DNA of 64,000 nucleotides from Gymnogyps californianus (Eukaryota; Chordata; Aves; Accipitriformes; Cathartidae), in the NCBI RefSeq assembly GCF_018139145.2, contig NC_059477.1:30545502-30609501 (forward strand), given 5' to 3'. The translations under genes and the position numbers were made by a program. The first letter of the stretch is position 1. Each line of letters starts with the position of its first letter. Shown here one piece after another: positions 1-12,812 of this stretch. The notes under the pieces were generated by a model. It was not told where the DNA came from. It did not search any database and saw only the letters and a program-made list of their open reading frames with translations.

Positions 1-819
1 ACTTGATGCCCGTGGTGTATCTCCTCCTTCTCTTCTTTATTTGACCCTCTTTTAGAGGAATGTTTAGCAAAGCTGTTTATTTTGCATAAACCCAAGTAAT
101 AACGTGGCCCCGGGTGACAGGACCTGAATGAAGATGACAGCAGTTTGATTTAACGATTAGCCACCTGACCCGATAGCACCTCTGGAATCTCAACTGCAGA
201 ATAAATTCCCATTCTTCCCGCATGGGCTGCATGTTAATCACGGGAAGAAAAGCAAAGGGTGGTTGCAATAGGGCCATTGTTCCTGGGGGCGAAGGCTTGA
301 AAAGAAACTGCCCGTCTCTGCCTGCTTTGTGCTGGCTTCACGCTGAGTCTTGGACACTCAAGTTTCTTTTACTGCTTCTGTATCCCCCCCTTGATGAAAT
401 ACTGGTTTCCAATGGAGCAGATTCAGTCGGGTTCATTCACCGAGGGACTTGCCTTCTCCCTGAATTATCACTATATAGTTTCTAATATTTGTTTCAATGA
501 AAGTCAGTGCTCGCAGCGCATGAGTCTCTCTATTTGCAGAGTTAGCGGAGCAAGTCGCTGAGGGATCCCTGCTCTTTCCAAACATTCCCTAAAGCAGCTT
601 AGCAAAGTGGTAGGGCTTTGTTTTGAGGGAAACCAATTTGGGGAAAATCTTGCTGTGCTTTTTGTTTCCTCCCTCCCCTCCCCCTGCCCTCCCAACTCTT
701 TCAAAGCCCCTGCATTAAGCGCGGTTGTAATGGTACAACCCTTGCCTTAGCGGGCTAATATTCACTTACAGTTCAGCCTTCCAGCTTGGTAGCACAGGGA
801 GAGATGTGGCAAAGGGGAA

Positions 820-915
820 TTAAAAAATGATTGCAAAGTCAATGGTTTAAAGAGTAATTACAGAGTCATTAAAGGTTATTACGGGGAAATGTTCAGCTGA
901 GCAGCGATTAGCATT
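820..915. promoter_or_regulatory. Candidate conserved non-coding element
   Basis: AT-rich block with GGAATTAAAAAATGATTGC, GAGTAATTACAGAGTCATT, GGTTATTACGGGG and GCGATTAGC. Several homeodomain-type TAAT/ATTA cores lie within 100 nt, with no repeat or open frame. Conservation cannot be tested here. Confidence 0.3.
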
Positions 916-1010
916 CCCGATACCTCAAGTTCACCATGGTTTGAGGGCACAAGTGAGACGAGTTGTAGAGGTCTCTGCCATGAGGGAATGGAAGTGGCTC
1001 CCAGCCCTGC

Positions 1011-1092
1011 AGCTCCTCTGGGGCTCGCAGCCTGCCGCCGCGGCCGGGGGCTCGCTGCCCGCCTCCTGCCTCCCCCGGGGCCACTGGCTCGA
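1011..1092. other. Short CpG-rich patch
   Basis: About nine CpG dinucleotides in 82 nt, including GCCGCCGCGGCCGGGG. It is too short to be a classical CpG island; it could be a GC-rich binding cluster. Confidence 0.5.
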
Positions 1093-4000
1093 CTGTCAGC
1101 TGCAGCTCAGGATCGTAACCAGCTCCAAACTACACACTGCCATGCTCTGCCCAGAGCAACACTCGCTCAGGTTAGCTTGTGGCTGCTGATCCCAGCCAAC
1201 CATTCAGAGCTGCCTCAGTCCTGCCCCATGCAAAAACCTTCAGGTGCCGTCAGGATTCAGCTCTCTCACGACACGGGTGGTAGAGGGCTGCGTGCTGCCT
1301 TTTACACCTGCAAATAATTTTGGAGGTTAAAACTCCCAGCAGGCAAATTCTTAAAACCAGCATCTCAGCGTCGCCCTTGCACGGTCACTGCGATGCTCTT
1401 GCATGGCCACGTCACCCCAGTGCCCAGAGCTTCTGGGGTCTGGGGTGCTGTCCTTGACATGGGTGGACCTGGCTCAGCCCCAGTGGGAAGGTGGCAAAGC
1501 CTGGTGTCCCTCCGTACTGTAATTGTGAAAGTCTTGAAGAGCAGCGGGAGCAAACAGTGCTGTCTCTTGTGTGTTTGTGTTTGTCCATATGCAGTGAAAA
1601 AAACCACAAATCAAAGTCAGGTCTGTTGTGTCAGCGCAAAAAGAGTGAAACACTGGCCAGAGTCCCTGACGTTTTATAGTGGGGAATGCCAAGTAGGCAT
1701 TTAAACAGACAAAACACATAGGTAAAATAAAACTAATTATTAATGACAGTATTAGCAAGTTACAAATATTTAGGTACAAAGCAGGTACCGCTCTCATTGC
1801 TCAGACAGTTGGCTTCTGGTCTGTGCTGCTGTTTGGATTTTCTTTTGAGCATTGAAAAGGGCATTAATATGTTGCCAGGAAATATTATTTCCAAGGTAAA
1901 TTAAAAAAAAAGAAACGGGCACAGCAAGCCAGCAGGAGCTTTGGGATATGCAGAGGCAGACCCCGCCGGAGCCCGGCCTTGGGGCAGGAATGCGCTTGTG
2001 CTTGAAGGGGAACGATGGACGGGCACATCTGAGGCGGGTCTCTGGGCCAGTGAGGAAGACGCAGCCTTCCTTCTTGGGTAGAATAAAATGGGATTTGTTT
2101 TCAGGTTAGAAAGAGGTGTATTTTTAAAAAATCAGGGATGATAAAAAGCTACTTTTTTTCCCCTCTGAGGGCAAAAAGCACTTAGTTTGCTTACCATCTG
2201 ACACCTCGGGAGGAAAACACTGCTGCCTTTTCACCACGCTGCTCCCCGCATGTCTCCCCCAGACGGACAGACACGGCACGTCCCGCCAGCCCAGCCAGCT
2301 TCCACGGGGATTGCAGACCATCCAAGGAGGGAGGCTGCGCTCTGAGTCTGTCTGGGCAGCTGGTATTCATTTATGTTTTACAAGAAAGCCTCTCACTGCA
2401 AATAGCTTTTGCAGATCTCTAAGATGTCGGAGCAGCGTAGGGAGGGAGGCCACGTTTTTGGCTGCACGGGGCTCACTTCCACAGCACTGCTCAACACCAG
2501 CCTCTGCGTTTCCCCCCCGTCAGATCCATGCTAGTCTGCTGCCGGCGGGGGGATTTTCACGCTGACATGACCAAAGCTCATCCAAACACATTCAGTTAAT
2601 TCAGTTGATTTAATTATTCTTGTAGGCTGCTTCCACTCTCTCTTCGTAAATCCTGTGACATCTGAGACAGGGAGCAGTGGAGGCGAGACTTTGTATCCCG
2701 GGCTTTCGAGACCCAGCAGTGGCAGAGAGATAACCAGGTGTCATAGCTGGAGCATGGTGCACGATAACTGCTTTACGTCTGAGCTAGGGCGCTTCTGAGG
2801 CTGTCAGAATTGCCAAGTATCAAGAATTGAAGCAGAGCCTCTTGCTGCTGGTGCAAAAGAGCCAGCTCCCAGACCCAAGAGCTGGTTTGGGGCTGGGAGT
2901 TGGGGGTTTGCAACACGCTGAGTGAGCAAGAGGTTACCCTTCAGCAAGCAAAATAGCAAAAGAGAAGGACCCCCGGCTGCTGCAGGCATCTGGGAATATT
3001 TCTCACCTGTTTTTTTCCCCCACTGATGGAAAGAAGGGCAGCTGTGGGGTAGCTGTTATGTTTAGCTGAACAAAAGACATTGGAGGTAAGGAAGACCTGA
3101 CTCAAGCAGGCATTGCCATTAGCCCGGCTGGCTGCTTCCCAGCCTCCCCACTGCTTCCACGCGCTGTCGTGCCATGTCGGGGAGGGGGGCTCCACGAAAC
3201 ATCAACACAGGAGCACCAGCATCAGCTTAGGTCGAGGTCATGTTCTGTCTACCTCTGGGTCTGGCTTTGGATAGGGGCAAGCACCCAATTGCAGGGCAGG
3301 TGTGCAAGCAGCTTCCCAGCTGTGTTCTCACAGCCTTGCAAATCTTCCAGCTCAAGGACTGTCTGAATTGCAGGTGGCATCACGGGATTTTTCTTCCATG
3401 AATTTGTAGAGTCATTTTCTGAAATGGTATATCCTTTCAGTGCGAGCACCATTCTACAGCAAGGAGTGCCACAGCTTAGCTTTGCACTGCACAAGGGAAT
3501 GCCTTTGATCGCCTTAGCCTGCCGTCCCCTCCGTGTTATTTGGTGGCTTGCAGGTCTTGCATGGGAAGAGACTATGAACTAGCAACCTGTAGCGCTGTCT
3601 TCATCTCAGCCACAACTTGCTGAACCTCCTTTGGTTATTTTTTTTGCAAACTGATGAGCGTAGGTCTGCTCACTCTCTGCATCGAGCCTCATCACAGGAG
3701 CAGAGCTCAGTCTGCTGGACACGAGGCTCCTCGCTTTTAAGTGCCTGAAGTAGGAAACGGATCTCTCCAGGCCTCCTGAATAGTCAAAGGAGAGAAAAAG
3801 CCTCCCTCTGGCAGGAGAGCCAGGCCACCCTGTCTGATCCCCTCGTCTTTCCTCTTTCTTTCTGCATTGTCTTTATAGGGAGGCTCTTTATGTACAACCT
3901 ACAGGGTTCAGGTGGTGTGATTGTCGCCCTGTAAGATAAACAGCTCCTATCTGTGACTTTCAAAAGGACCGAGTGACCAGGTGCTGCTTGGTTTTTGGTG

Positions 4001-4861
4001 GGTTCCTACCAGCTAAGATAGGGTGCTGTTGGGTTTTTTGGGTTCTTTGTTTGTTTGGGGTTTTTTTGCTTTTGTTTTTGGATTTTTTTTGCAAGGGATG
4101 AGTGCAGGACACATCTTAGAAAGTGGACCCCTCTGGTTATGTACTGGCGCTTGCAGGTCTCCTCTGAGAATTCAGGCTATACTGTCTTTTCTGTTGGCTG
4201 CTAATGGTATGTAGTCCTGTATTCATAGTGAGCCAAATATATAGCTTCATGGTGGGAGTCCTTTCTGCATGGCTTGCCCTTTCTGTTTGTATTTTGGTTG
4301 CAGGGGACTTGCAGTCCCTCCCTCAGACGTATCCTCCAAGGAGCAGTATGTTTTACCTTAGAAACAAGATGCAAACACAGAGACGTGTTCCCTGCGTAGT
4401 TAGTAACACCGATGACGCTCAGCGCACTGTGCAAAATGCCTGGGGCCATACAGAGGTGCTTTGTGCAGACCCGCGACCTGCTGGCTATCCACTTTTTCAC
4501 TGAAAATATTTTGATGTGTGACGGTGCATGGGCAAAATGCAGGAGTCGGAGGAAGGGCAGGAGCCAGGGATATTTGGGCAGGCGCTCAGCACATCTCTAC
4601 CAGCTCAGCCCCGACCTCTGCCTTCTCTCGCCTTTGCCCGTCCCGTCTACCTGGCGTCGGCGGTGGGGCTGGGAACGCAGGCGGGCGCCAGTGGGAATCT
4701 GCAGCCCCTCTTTGAGTTTGACCCACCCGGGCTCTGAACGCAGGTCTCCATGGGTGAATGATCAGGGCCTTAAACAATCGCGCTGCGCTCTCCCAGCATC
4801 TAATTACCAGGACAAAGCGGTCCGTAATAATGGATATTGCAGAATAGCTTATTCTCCTGGA

Positions 4862-4935
4862 GGATTTGATCCAAACCCCAATGAAGTCGGTGGAAAGACT
4901 CCCATTGATTTCAATAGACTTTACGTCAGGCTGCT
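4862..4935. repeat. Decayed palindromic interspersed repeat (CCATTGA-TTCAAT core)
   Basis: Reads GATCCAAACCCCAATGAAGT, then a short spacer, then CCCATTGATTTCAATAGA. The two halves are imperfect inverted copies. I recognise the pattern from sauropsid genomes (GATCCAAAGCCCATTGAAGT ... CCCATTGACTTCAATGGG) but cannot give a database family name. Confidence 0.6.
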
Positions 4936-5122
4936 AGCGTGCTCTTGGTTGCTTTGCCGTTAACTGCAATACGCTTTTTCAAAACTTTTTCGTTTAAGAG
5001 AAGATCTCAATATCATAAATTATTTACTCAGAGCAAGAAAGTGCCATCCTTTTCAGAACGACTGTCCCTCTATCTTTTATTGTGATGTTGATTGCTAGGA
5101 AAATAGCATCACTTTTGAATAT

Positions 5123-5151
5123 CGCTTAGTTTACGCTTAGTTTAGCTTTAG
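5123..5151. repeat. Short tandem duplication, 11-bp unit
   Basis: CGCTTAGTTTA is present twice in exact tandem at 5123-5133 and 5134-5144, followed by the partial copy GCTTTAG. It lies in AT-rich sequence without other repeats. Confidence 0.9.
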
Positions 5152-5383
5152 TAATGACAATTGGTAATTGCATGCATTTTTTTATTTTCCAGTAAGTCAA
5201 GCTGTCCAGGAGTTTGTCCTAACATCATACCATTTCAGGATCCTGGCAAAATATTTTATTTGCTTCCTCTGCTGAAAGCATACACGAGGCCTGACATATA
5301 CACTACAACACTGTTCTCCTGTGCTTTCGCTCCTTGTGGCTACAGTCTCATTAACATTGCTGCATGTAAAAGACTCCTAAGAC

Positions 5384-5395
5384 TTTTTTTTTTTT
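5384..5395. repeat. Poly-T run (12)
   Basis: Uninterrupted T run; no SINE or LINE body is recognisable beside it. Confidence 0.95.
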
Positions 5396-6719
5396 GTAAA
5401 CTAAAAGTTTCCTCATCTGATATTTTCATGAGTCTCAGGAAAATATGTTGATATAAACTGATGGAGGAACAGTGAAAATTTTAATAATTTCTATTACATA
5501 TATATTTAAAAAAACATGTAATGCTTTAAAATTTCTATGGTCCCATGGGATTCCCTATCACCACACACTACTCTGGGAAAAAATGCTTGGTTCCAGCTAA
5601 CACAACCATGTCCCTTTAAATGGACCATTTTCTTTAGGAAACTAAAATTTTAAAAGTTGATGACATTCCTTTGCCACTTCCTGGTTTGACCTTGGTTAGC
5701 AGGAGGATGTGAGATGACCATGCCTTCGTGGGGACTGGCTGAAGGTTCAACACGCAGGGGGTGAGCCTCAGAAGTGCTGGGGGAGGCGCAGCCTTGACCC
5801 GCAGGGGGAAGGTGTTGGGAGGGATGGTGCACATCCGGGAGGGGGAATGCTTTGGGGTGCCTGAGGATGGTGGAGGCGTGCCCAAGAGCAGTGGTGATAT
5901 GCCTAAGAGATGGAGAAGGGGTTCGATGGGGGGACTGGCAAGTGCTGACACCCTCAGAGCTGGGAATCCCCTAAGGAAGGAGCTGGAGAGGGGCCCGGAG
6001 GTGTAAAACTGGGACACCCATTGTCATTGTGTTTAGGGAGATGGTAGAAAGGCCAGAAATGAAGCAAAAGGAGAATATTGAGAGCAGGACATTCAGAGCT
6101 GCCCCAGAGGAGGGTGCCTGGGAGAGAACAACAGGTGGGTGGCTTCCTCCCAGCCAGGTGCCACCAGTGCAGGTCACGCAGCTGCTGAGCACAATCCTGT
6201 CCCAAACCCAGAATATCATGAGCTACCAAAAACAGAGGAAGAAAGCCAGTACCGGGAGGGAAGGTTTCACTGCCTCTTTGTTACCTGCTGGGCCAAGAAT
6301 GGGGAGTATCGGCACAAAAAGAAATCCCCTTTGATCCCTGCACAGGAGCTCATCCCAACTCAACGGGCAATATTGGGCTGTGTGTAAACTTTAAACTACA
6401 GGCACCCTTGCACATGAGTGTACAGGTGCCCAGGCGGTGCTTTCCGTCTGCAGGGCAGACAAGCCCGAGGGATGAGCCTCACTGAGCGCCACACTTAGCC
6501 TAATGTGCCAAGTCCAAGAAAAACAGCGCGCTTTGCCGCCAAGAAAGCGACAGCTAAATTTGTCTTCAAACTACAATGATTTGGAGCAGGATCCCTGCAA
6601 GGGGAAGCTGGTTCGTCACGGTTCAGAAGATTATTCAAAATGCATGAAATTTGCGTGGAATTTCCTTAATCTGCCTTTACAGGAAAATTCCTTTTGCATT
6701 TCCTGAGGGCAGGCCCATA

Positions 6720-6980
6720 TTGTTGAAGGCAGCATTCTTTAACGGGGGGATATCATTTATTATAAAGGATCACGGGTCAAAGTATCTTAACCCAGATCAA
6801 GGGCAAGGTCTGTGGGGACTGCCTGGAGCCTTTCGTGGTAACTCACAATAAAGAGCCAATTATGGAGCGAGCGGCTGACACCAAACCCATGCCGCGGCTG
6901 CAGATGGCGAATGCACCTACTTGGGTCATGCATCTTATAAAGGGAGAAATTACTGTAGGTTCAAATTCTTGAGCTGGGTG
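6720..6980. promoter_or_regulatory. Candidate conserved non-coding element
   Basis: Mixed block with GATATCATTTATTATAAAGG, GGGTCAAAG (nuclear-receptor half-site type), GAGCCAATTATGGAGCGAGC and TGCAGATGGCG. It is repeat-free and lacks a credible frame. This is an inference from texture only. Confidence 0.25.
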
Positions 6981-7455
6981 ACCATGGCTAGCAGGCTAAT
7001 TATGCCCTTCCAAAGTGAAATTCATGTTGCTTAACACTCGCTGTATTTTTCTCAGTAGTTTAACCTTGATATCTTTCCTGCGATTAGAGAGTGATGAAAG
7101 GTTGAATTATTTGTCTCTGAACTCCCACCGCGAGCAGTCTGACTGCATCTGTTCAAGTTCCTGGTTTCTCAATATTGGTGTTGCGTGCAATGCTCTGAGG
7201 GTGTTAGGCACTAAGATTGTATCACTCTAAACTACTGTTATTCACTTGGGATGCAGTTTACTGGTTTGAAAGAGACAGCAGTTCCAGGAAAAAAAAAAAT
7301 AGGCAGGTAGGGAATCCCATGTAATTAAAAGAAAATTTAAAAATTAAGAGTTTTACATACATATGCATAGATTTCTGACTAAGCTTTTTTGAAGCCATTT
7401 GCGAGCATTGATACAGTTGCTAAAAGATTTTTGTAAAACTAAGGAAAACTTTTTT

Positions 7456-7516
7456 TTCCATTTTGCTGCTGGGGAAACTGAGGCACAGCTTGGAAGTGAA
7501 ATCTCTCAAAGGTTAT
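7456..7516 (-). mobile_element. MIR SINE fragment, antisense
   Basis: Contains GGGGAAACTGAGGCACAG, the classic core of the reverse-complement MIR consensus, flanked by TCCATTTTGC on one side and GGAAGTGAAATCTCTCAAAGGTT on the other, where MIR has the AAGTGACTTGCCCAAGGTCA segment. It is an old, diverged copy about 60 nt long. Confidence 0.8.
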
Positions 7517-8699
7517 TAAATACAAAGGCACATCTCTGGCTCAGGACCTGAGGTGGGAAATTGCCTGGGGGAAAGTACTCTGGAGTATTGTGGTGTGCGT
7601 CTTCTGGCCTTGAGGTCTTCTCTGGGAGATAGCCACTGATGGAGATGGGACACCATGAGCCTTGTCTGACCTGGTGGGGCTGCTTGGAGGTCTTTGGGTA
7701 TTGCTGGGTATTGCAGCTGCTGGTCAGGAGGTTGGGAGAAGGAAGAGGAGGACACCAAATGTACCATCCACTTCTAAGTAGTAAAATCTGCTTATTGTGC
7801 TGTTTTGGAAAGCCAAACAAAACTGTAGACCTGTGTTTCATTCCTGTTTTGCGTGTACACTTTTGACATGTCCAGCTAACTGGCCAAGCCAGGTGTTTGC
7901 AAACGCAGCCCTGGTGCACGAAGAGCTCTGCAGGGGAGTGGAGGCTGAGGGATGTTAGCAATGCGTGGGATATCTGTAGCTGCTCTAAGTGCCAGGCTGT
8001 GCTAGGAGGTACTGTAACCTCTCCATATGTCATTAAGGCTTATCATTGCCACAGACTATGATTGGAAAAGGCTTTTTGCAAGGCTGAACTGTAAGCAATA
8101 AAACTTGCATTCTGATACAGGCATAGTGCACTTAGCTAATAAAAATAGCCTTGGTGTCAAAAGGTTTCAGTAAATGTGGCTAAAGATATTAGCAGTCGCT
8201 GTGTTCGCCTTTCACTTCTCTATAGACCCAGGATGAGGTGAGGTGATAAAAATGGGCTTTTTGTTTCCACTGGGAGCCAAAGTCACAGAACTTTACTTAG
8301 GATGCTGAGGGAGCAGTCCTGACATTTCCCAATGCAGATCATCTCCCTGCTCTTTTCCCCGCCTTGGCAGCCCAATTATACTCCCAACCACGATGGGTTC
8401 AGTCTCGGGTGTCCTGGTGTGGGCAGCAGAATTGCCCTTTCCTCCTGACTCTGAGTGGAGGACTGGAGCACAGATGACGTGCCTGATGCGCGTGGATAGA
8501 GACCTGGCCCTGCCTTTCTCACCACCTGTGCGTGACCGGGCTAAGACGCTTGTGTCACGGCACTTGAAAGTTCAGGCTATGAAAAGAGAGGGATAACTGC
8601 GCTGTGATGGACACGAGGATGTGCACCATCACTTGTCTGAATTGAGAGCTGTTTTCCAAAGCCCAAATCTGCCATCCAGCCCCAGCTGGAGCTCCGTTA

Positions 8700-9000
8700 A
8701 TTCAGTGGAACTGCTTGCAAACTACAGTATTACTGGACATAAGTAAGTGTAGCAAAACTGGACTTACAACTAATAAATTAAGGGTTTCTTGCAAGCAGAT
8801 GCTGATAAAAAATGAAACATCATGTAGTTGAAGATGAATATTGATTTCACAATAAAGCATTATTTGACAACAGAGCAATTAATGTCCCTTATTAGCCCAA
8901 CTATTAGCAGATTTCTTTCATATGATCACATAGTCTTTTGAGTCAGAGAAAAGTGTATTAACCAGTCTGTCTGCATTTCCCAGTCATATGTCAACCGCGT
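8700..9000. promoter_or_regulatory. Candidate conserved non-coding element
   Basis: Contains ACTAATAAATTAAGGG, ATATTGATTTCACAATAAAG, GAGCAATTAATGTCCCTTATT and CTATTAGCAGATTTC: a dense series of TAAT-type sites without repeats, next to the paired palindromes at 9101-9140. Confidence 0.3.
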
Positions 9001-9100
9001 GGTGTTTGCCAGGAGAGGTGACAGGGGTGCCTGTGAATTGGATTATACTCCAGAGGTCCCTTCTCAGCTGGGAGCTGTGGTTGCAACAGTTTAGTTGCAA

Positions 9101-9140
9101 TAATAATAAGCATATTATTAAGTTGCTAATAATAATTAGC
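9101..9140. promoter_or_regulatory. Two adjacent TAAT palindromes (homeodomain-type sites)
   Basis: TAATAATA-AGCA-TATTATTA (9101-9120) is a perfect 8-bp inverted repeat. GCTAAT-AATA-ATTAGC (9125-9140) is a perfect 6-bp inverted repeat that contains TAAT-N4-ATTA, the spacing called P4 for paired-class homeodomain dimers. Function is inferred from the motif only. Confidence 0.35.
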
Positions 9141-10584
9141 ACTTATGTGTACTGGCAAAGCTGTGTTTGACAACTCTTTTGTGCTATGGATGTGGCTTGC
9201 ATTGATACTAGATGAGACAAAGTCAAGAGAAGATAAGAGAAGAATACACCCTGAGAAATGGAGAAAACCCAGTAATCTGGAAAATCGTTGTGCCCACAAA
9301 CTCGTTTGCTGGCCAGCCGAATAACTGAAAATCTCATAGGGAACTGTGTGAATAATTAAACATAGCCATAGCCATTTGTGGCCATTATAGTTCAATTAAT
9401 AATTTAGAAAGGTATCTGCAATAGCCTGTCTTCCCCTTCCTTCACATCATAGCTTCCCCCACTCTTTTTCTTTCTTCTCTTCTTCTCCCCCATCTTTCAG
9501 TAAGTGAACGTGGCAGGATCTGTGGGTACCAGCTGATTCCTGGAGAAATGTGATAGGGTCCTGTGAACCCACCAGTGTGGTTAGATGTGCCATCATCTCA
9601 ACCAGTCGTGGCTTTGACAACCAGCACGATGCCGGCACAGGTTCGTCTTGGCCCTTTCTTTCCTTCCTCTTCCTCAGCAGCCCCAGCGATGTTTCAAGGT
9701 GCTGATGCCTGCCTGGCACTCTTGGTCTCTGAGGAACAAAGTCACTCTTCTCGCAATGTGGTTTCTTTGTCTCCCCAGTCCCTGACCCAGATCCCTTCTC
9801 CTTTTAAGCGCACGCAGACGTGTTTGCCTACGAGTGAAGAGTTGTGAAATCAGGGTTGGTAATGGGAAAATGCTCATTCAGGTGTTCAAAGGCATCTGCC
9901 GCTGGAGCTTTGCTGCTGAACTGAGGATGTTGATGGTGCTCCCCGGCACTGGGTGCCTTGTCCTAGGGATATGTCCAGTTTATACAGATACTTGCCCTTG
10001 TGGGGCTGGGTGAAGGCAATCGTCCTCGGACTGGGGGCTGGGAAACTGAGCCTCCGTGAGAGCGCCGACCGCTGCCGGCGAGGTGGCGCAGATGATGTGA
10101 GATGTGATGACGTGAGTGCAGAGATTAAGGCACCGTGGCTTCCTCAGCTGTCAATACAGCCTCATTCACACGCATTAGAAATTCACTTGTAATTTTCAGG
10201 AGGATATGTGGAAAAGTTCCTCTAAAATGACTCTCAACGAGAGTGTCACCGGCTCAGAGGACAAGTGCTCGTGTAGGCCATATTTGAGTTATCAAACCCA
10301 ACAGCTAGAGGCAAATGTCAGCTTATCATAACTGCTCTGTAAACAGAAATCATCGCGTAATCTTTTCTCTCACCCATCACATCCAGGTGACAGCCCAGGA
10401 AGCCTATTAGCAAATGCCAACACGCCTACCGCACCGGAGCGAGTTACATGCCTGGGTTAAACACTGCAAGGGGAGTACGGGAGCCTCAGCAGGGTAACAG
10501 CAATGAGTCACCTGAAGTCAGAGAAGTGCTAAGTGATTTTCTCATGGGAAAAACTGAGATCTAACATCACTGGGATTGAAAACC

Positions 10585-10598
10585 TTTTTTTTTTTTTT
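10585..10598. repeat. Poly-T run (14)
   Basis: Uninterrupted T run at AACC-T14-CTTTAAAG. Confidence 0.95.
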
Positions 10599-12101
10599 CT
10601 TTAAAGTTTCTTATTGAAAATATCATGCATGATTAAAGGAGAGCACAGAAAGAGGGTGCATATACCCATACCACTCTGGATGGGCATATTACAGTCTGAA
10701 TTTTGCAGTGGGAAGATAAATTATAGAAGTAACCTGAGCCAAACGAATACCAGAGCCAGGAGTAAAATTGCAAGAATTACAGTACATACTTCAAAGTAAA
10801 GTGCTTGTACTAATAGCCTGATAGCAGTACCCATTTCAAAGTTAGAAGTGTGTTGTCAGTAAAACACAGTGTTCACAGATGTTTTGATCTGCCAGTATTT
10901 CCAAAGAACTTAATATGCCTATTTCTGCTGTTGCCCTAGTTCGGGGGCCCAGTACACGAGCGGTTGTGTAGATCCCATCCTGAAATGGCACAATAAGCCC
11001 CAAGCAGTGGGTCAAAGCAGATCCAGGGGTCTTCCCCAAGCCTCTACTACCAGGATGTCTGGCTGCTTTTCCTGTCCCGTGCTGCTCTGCAGGCGTTGCT
11101 ACATTGCAGTTGTTGATTTTGTGCCAGAACAACACTGAAAATGAGAGAAGAGTCCAATATGATGCTATATCCATTGTGCAGTGGCTTTTCAACTCAAACC
11201 CAGTGCTAATGTTGCTTTCAGCAGACAGTGAATGAATAAATAAAACCCTAAATGATATCTGAAGCTGTTTGCCATAGGAGGCTCCCCATCTTGCAGATCT
11301 CTCAAGTTAGCTTGAAGCTATCAGCACACATCAGGCGGGCTCTGAATTGAGAGAGGGAAAACAGCTCCTTTTTCTGCTCACTGAGGACAGACACTAATAG
11401 AGGGACATGCTGCAGAATCACCCTACTTGGAAGTTAAACGTGGTCTTTTACAAGTGGGGAATTTGCTGTCAGTGGTAGATAGCGTTTAAAAAAAAAAAAA
11501 GCAATGCATTAGCCACAAATTAATAAAACCATCCCAATTTATGCAAAACGTGAGGTTGCAGGCACCTGTTTAAGTCCCATGTGTCATTAAAAATACCCCT
11601 GCTGTCACAAAACTCTTGATTGGTGTCACATTTTGAAGTCCTTTCTTTTTGTGCATCCTTTAAGATTAGAGGTTTTTTAATAAGAGCCTCTCCAAAATTG
11701 ATTGGGAGGGTGAAGGTGTTGTGATCATTAGATTGTTTCAGTGCAGATGTCATTTGGTTTATTCTAGCTTAGCTTAAGACTGTGCTTAACGTTAGTCCCC
11801 CAAATTGTCACTTTTAACCCAAGAGAAAGGGATTTGCACAGATTGTCTTAAATAATAAAATGCACATAAACGAAACAGCACAGTTTTTGTGGTTTGATCT
11901 GGCCAAAGTAATCTGCTTCACTTCCCAATGTTATGGGATAGATTGACTAGCTGAATATGGGGAGTGATACAGGATATTTGAACTCTTGTCAGTTGTTTCA
12001 TTCTCCTTTTTCCCAGCAGTAAAATGGATTTGTTCTGAAACCTGGAAAAGAAAGAAATAAACTTGGCAGATGTAGCCAGTTTATGATTTATTCTGAGTTT
12101 G

Positions 12102-12150
12102 TAGCCTGATCCAAATGCCACTGAAGTCGACAGAAATCTTTTGGGAGGTT
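12102..12150. repeat. Decayed palindromic repeat, partial
   Basis: AGCCTGATCCAAATGCCACT followed by GAAGTCGACAGAAATC resembles the left half of the element at 4862-4935 (GATCCAAACCCCAATGAAGT). Confidence 0.5.
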
Positions 12151-12195
12151 TCAAAAGGAATCTCATCAGGCTCTTGATTAATATGCTGGGGAGTT

Positions 12196-12205
12196 GGGGG
12201 GGGGG
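12196..12205. repeat. Poly-G run (10)
   Basis: Ten G in a row on the + strand. Confidence 0.95.
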
Positions 12206-12721
12206 CACATGTTTGGGGCCAAAGGAGTCTTGCAGATCTAATCCTTCTTTTTGCAGGGTTTACATTCTCTTGGTGTACATCCTTTCATGCAAGTCTCTCA
12301 GTGTTCCCTGAACCATATGTATTTGGATTAAAAGGTAACATGAGAAGCGCTAGGAAAAGCTGGAGCCAAGTCCCATTTTATTGCAGGAAGGCCTCGAAGT
12401 GATGTGAGGAGGGACAGCGTGTCTGACATCTGGGGCTGTGGGAACGTTACTTAGCAGTTGCAAGAGAGACGAGGGTTTCTTGTCAGTCGTTTCCCTCGTG
12501 CCCAAACTCTCATACTCATGTGACAACTCTGAGCAAATTTGGGAGTGGAAAGGTAATGGGGGACGAAGGAGGAGAGGTTTGTATCGTGTGATCTCCTAGC
12601 CTGAGCCCCACTGCAAGGGATGCTCAGCAGGCAGGCATCTCATCTCGAGGTGCGGGTGGACCGAGGCGAGTCGCAAAGCCTTGTGCTCTGGTGCACTTTG
12701 GATCTGGGTTTCATGAGGTAG

Positions 12722-12812
12722 TGTAAGTGTGTGACCTTAATCAAGCCGATTAACCTTGCTGAAGCATCTGGAAATAGAGATGAGTAATATTTGTAGCGGA
12801 ATTTAGCATGCG
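12722..12812 (+). mobile_element. Probable MIR SINE fragment
   Basis: GTGTGTGACCTTAATCAAGC, GATTAACCTTGCTGAAGCAT and GGAAATAGAGATGAGTAATA line up with the MIR segments for TGTGTGACCTTGGGCAAGTC, ACTTAACCTCTCTGAGCCTC and TGTAAAATGGGGATAATAAT. The 12985-13060 stretch may be its 3' end. Confidence 0.55.
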
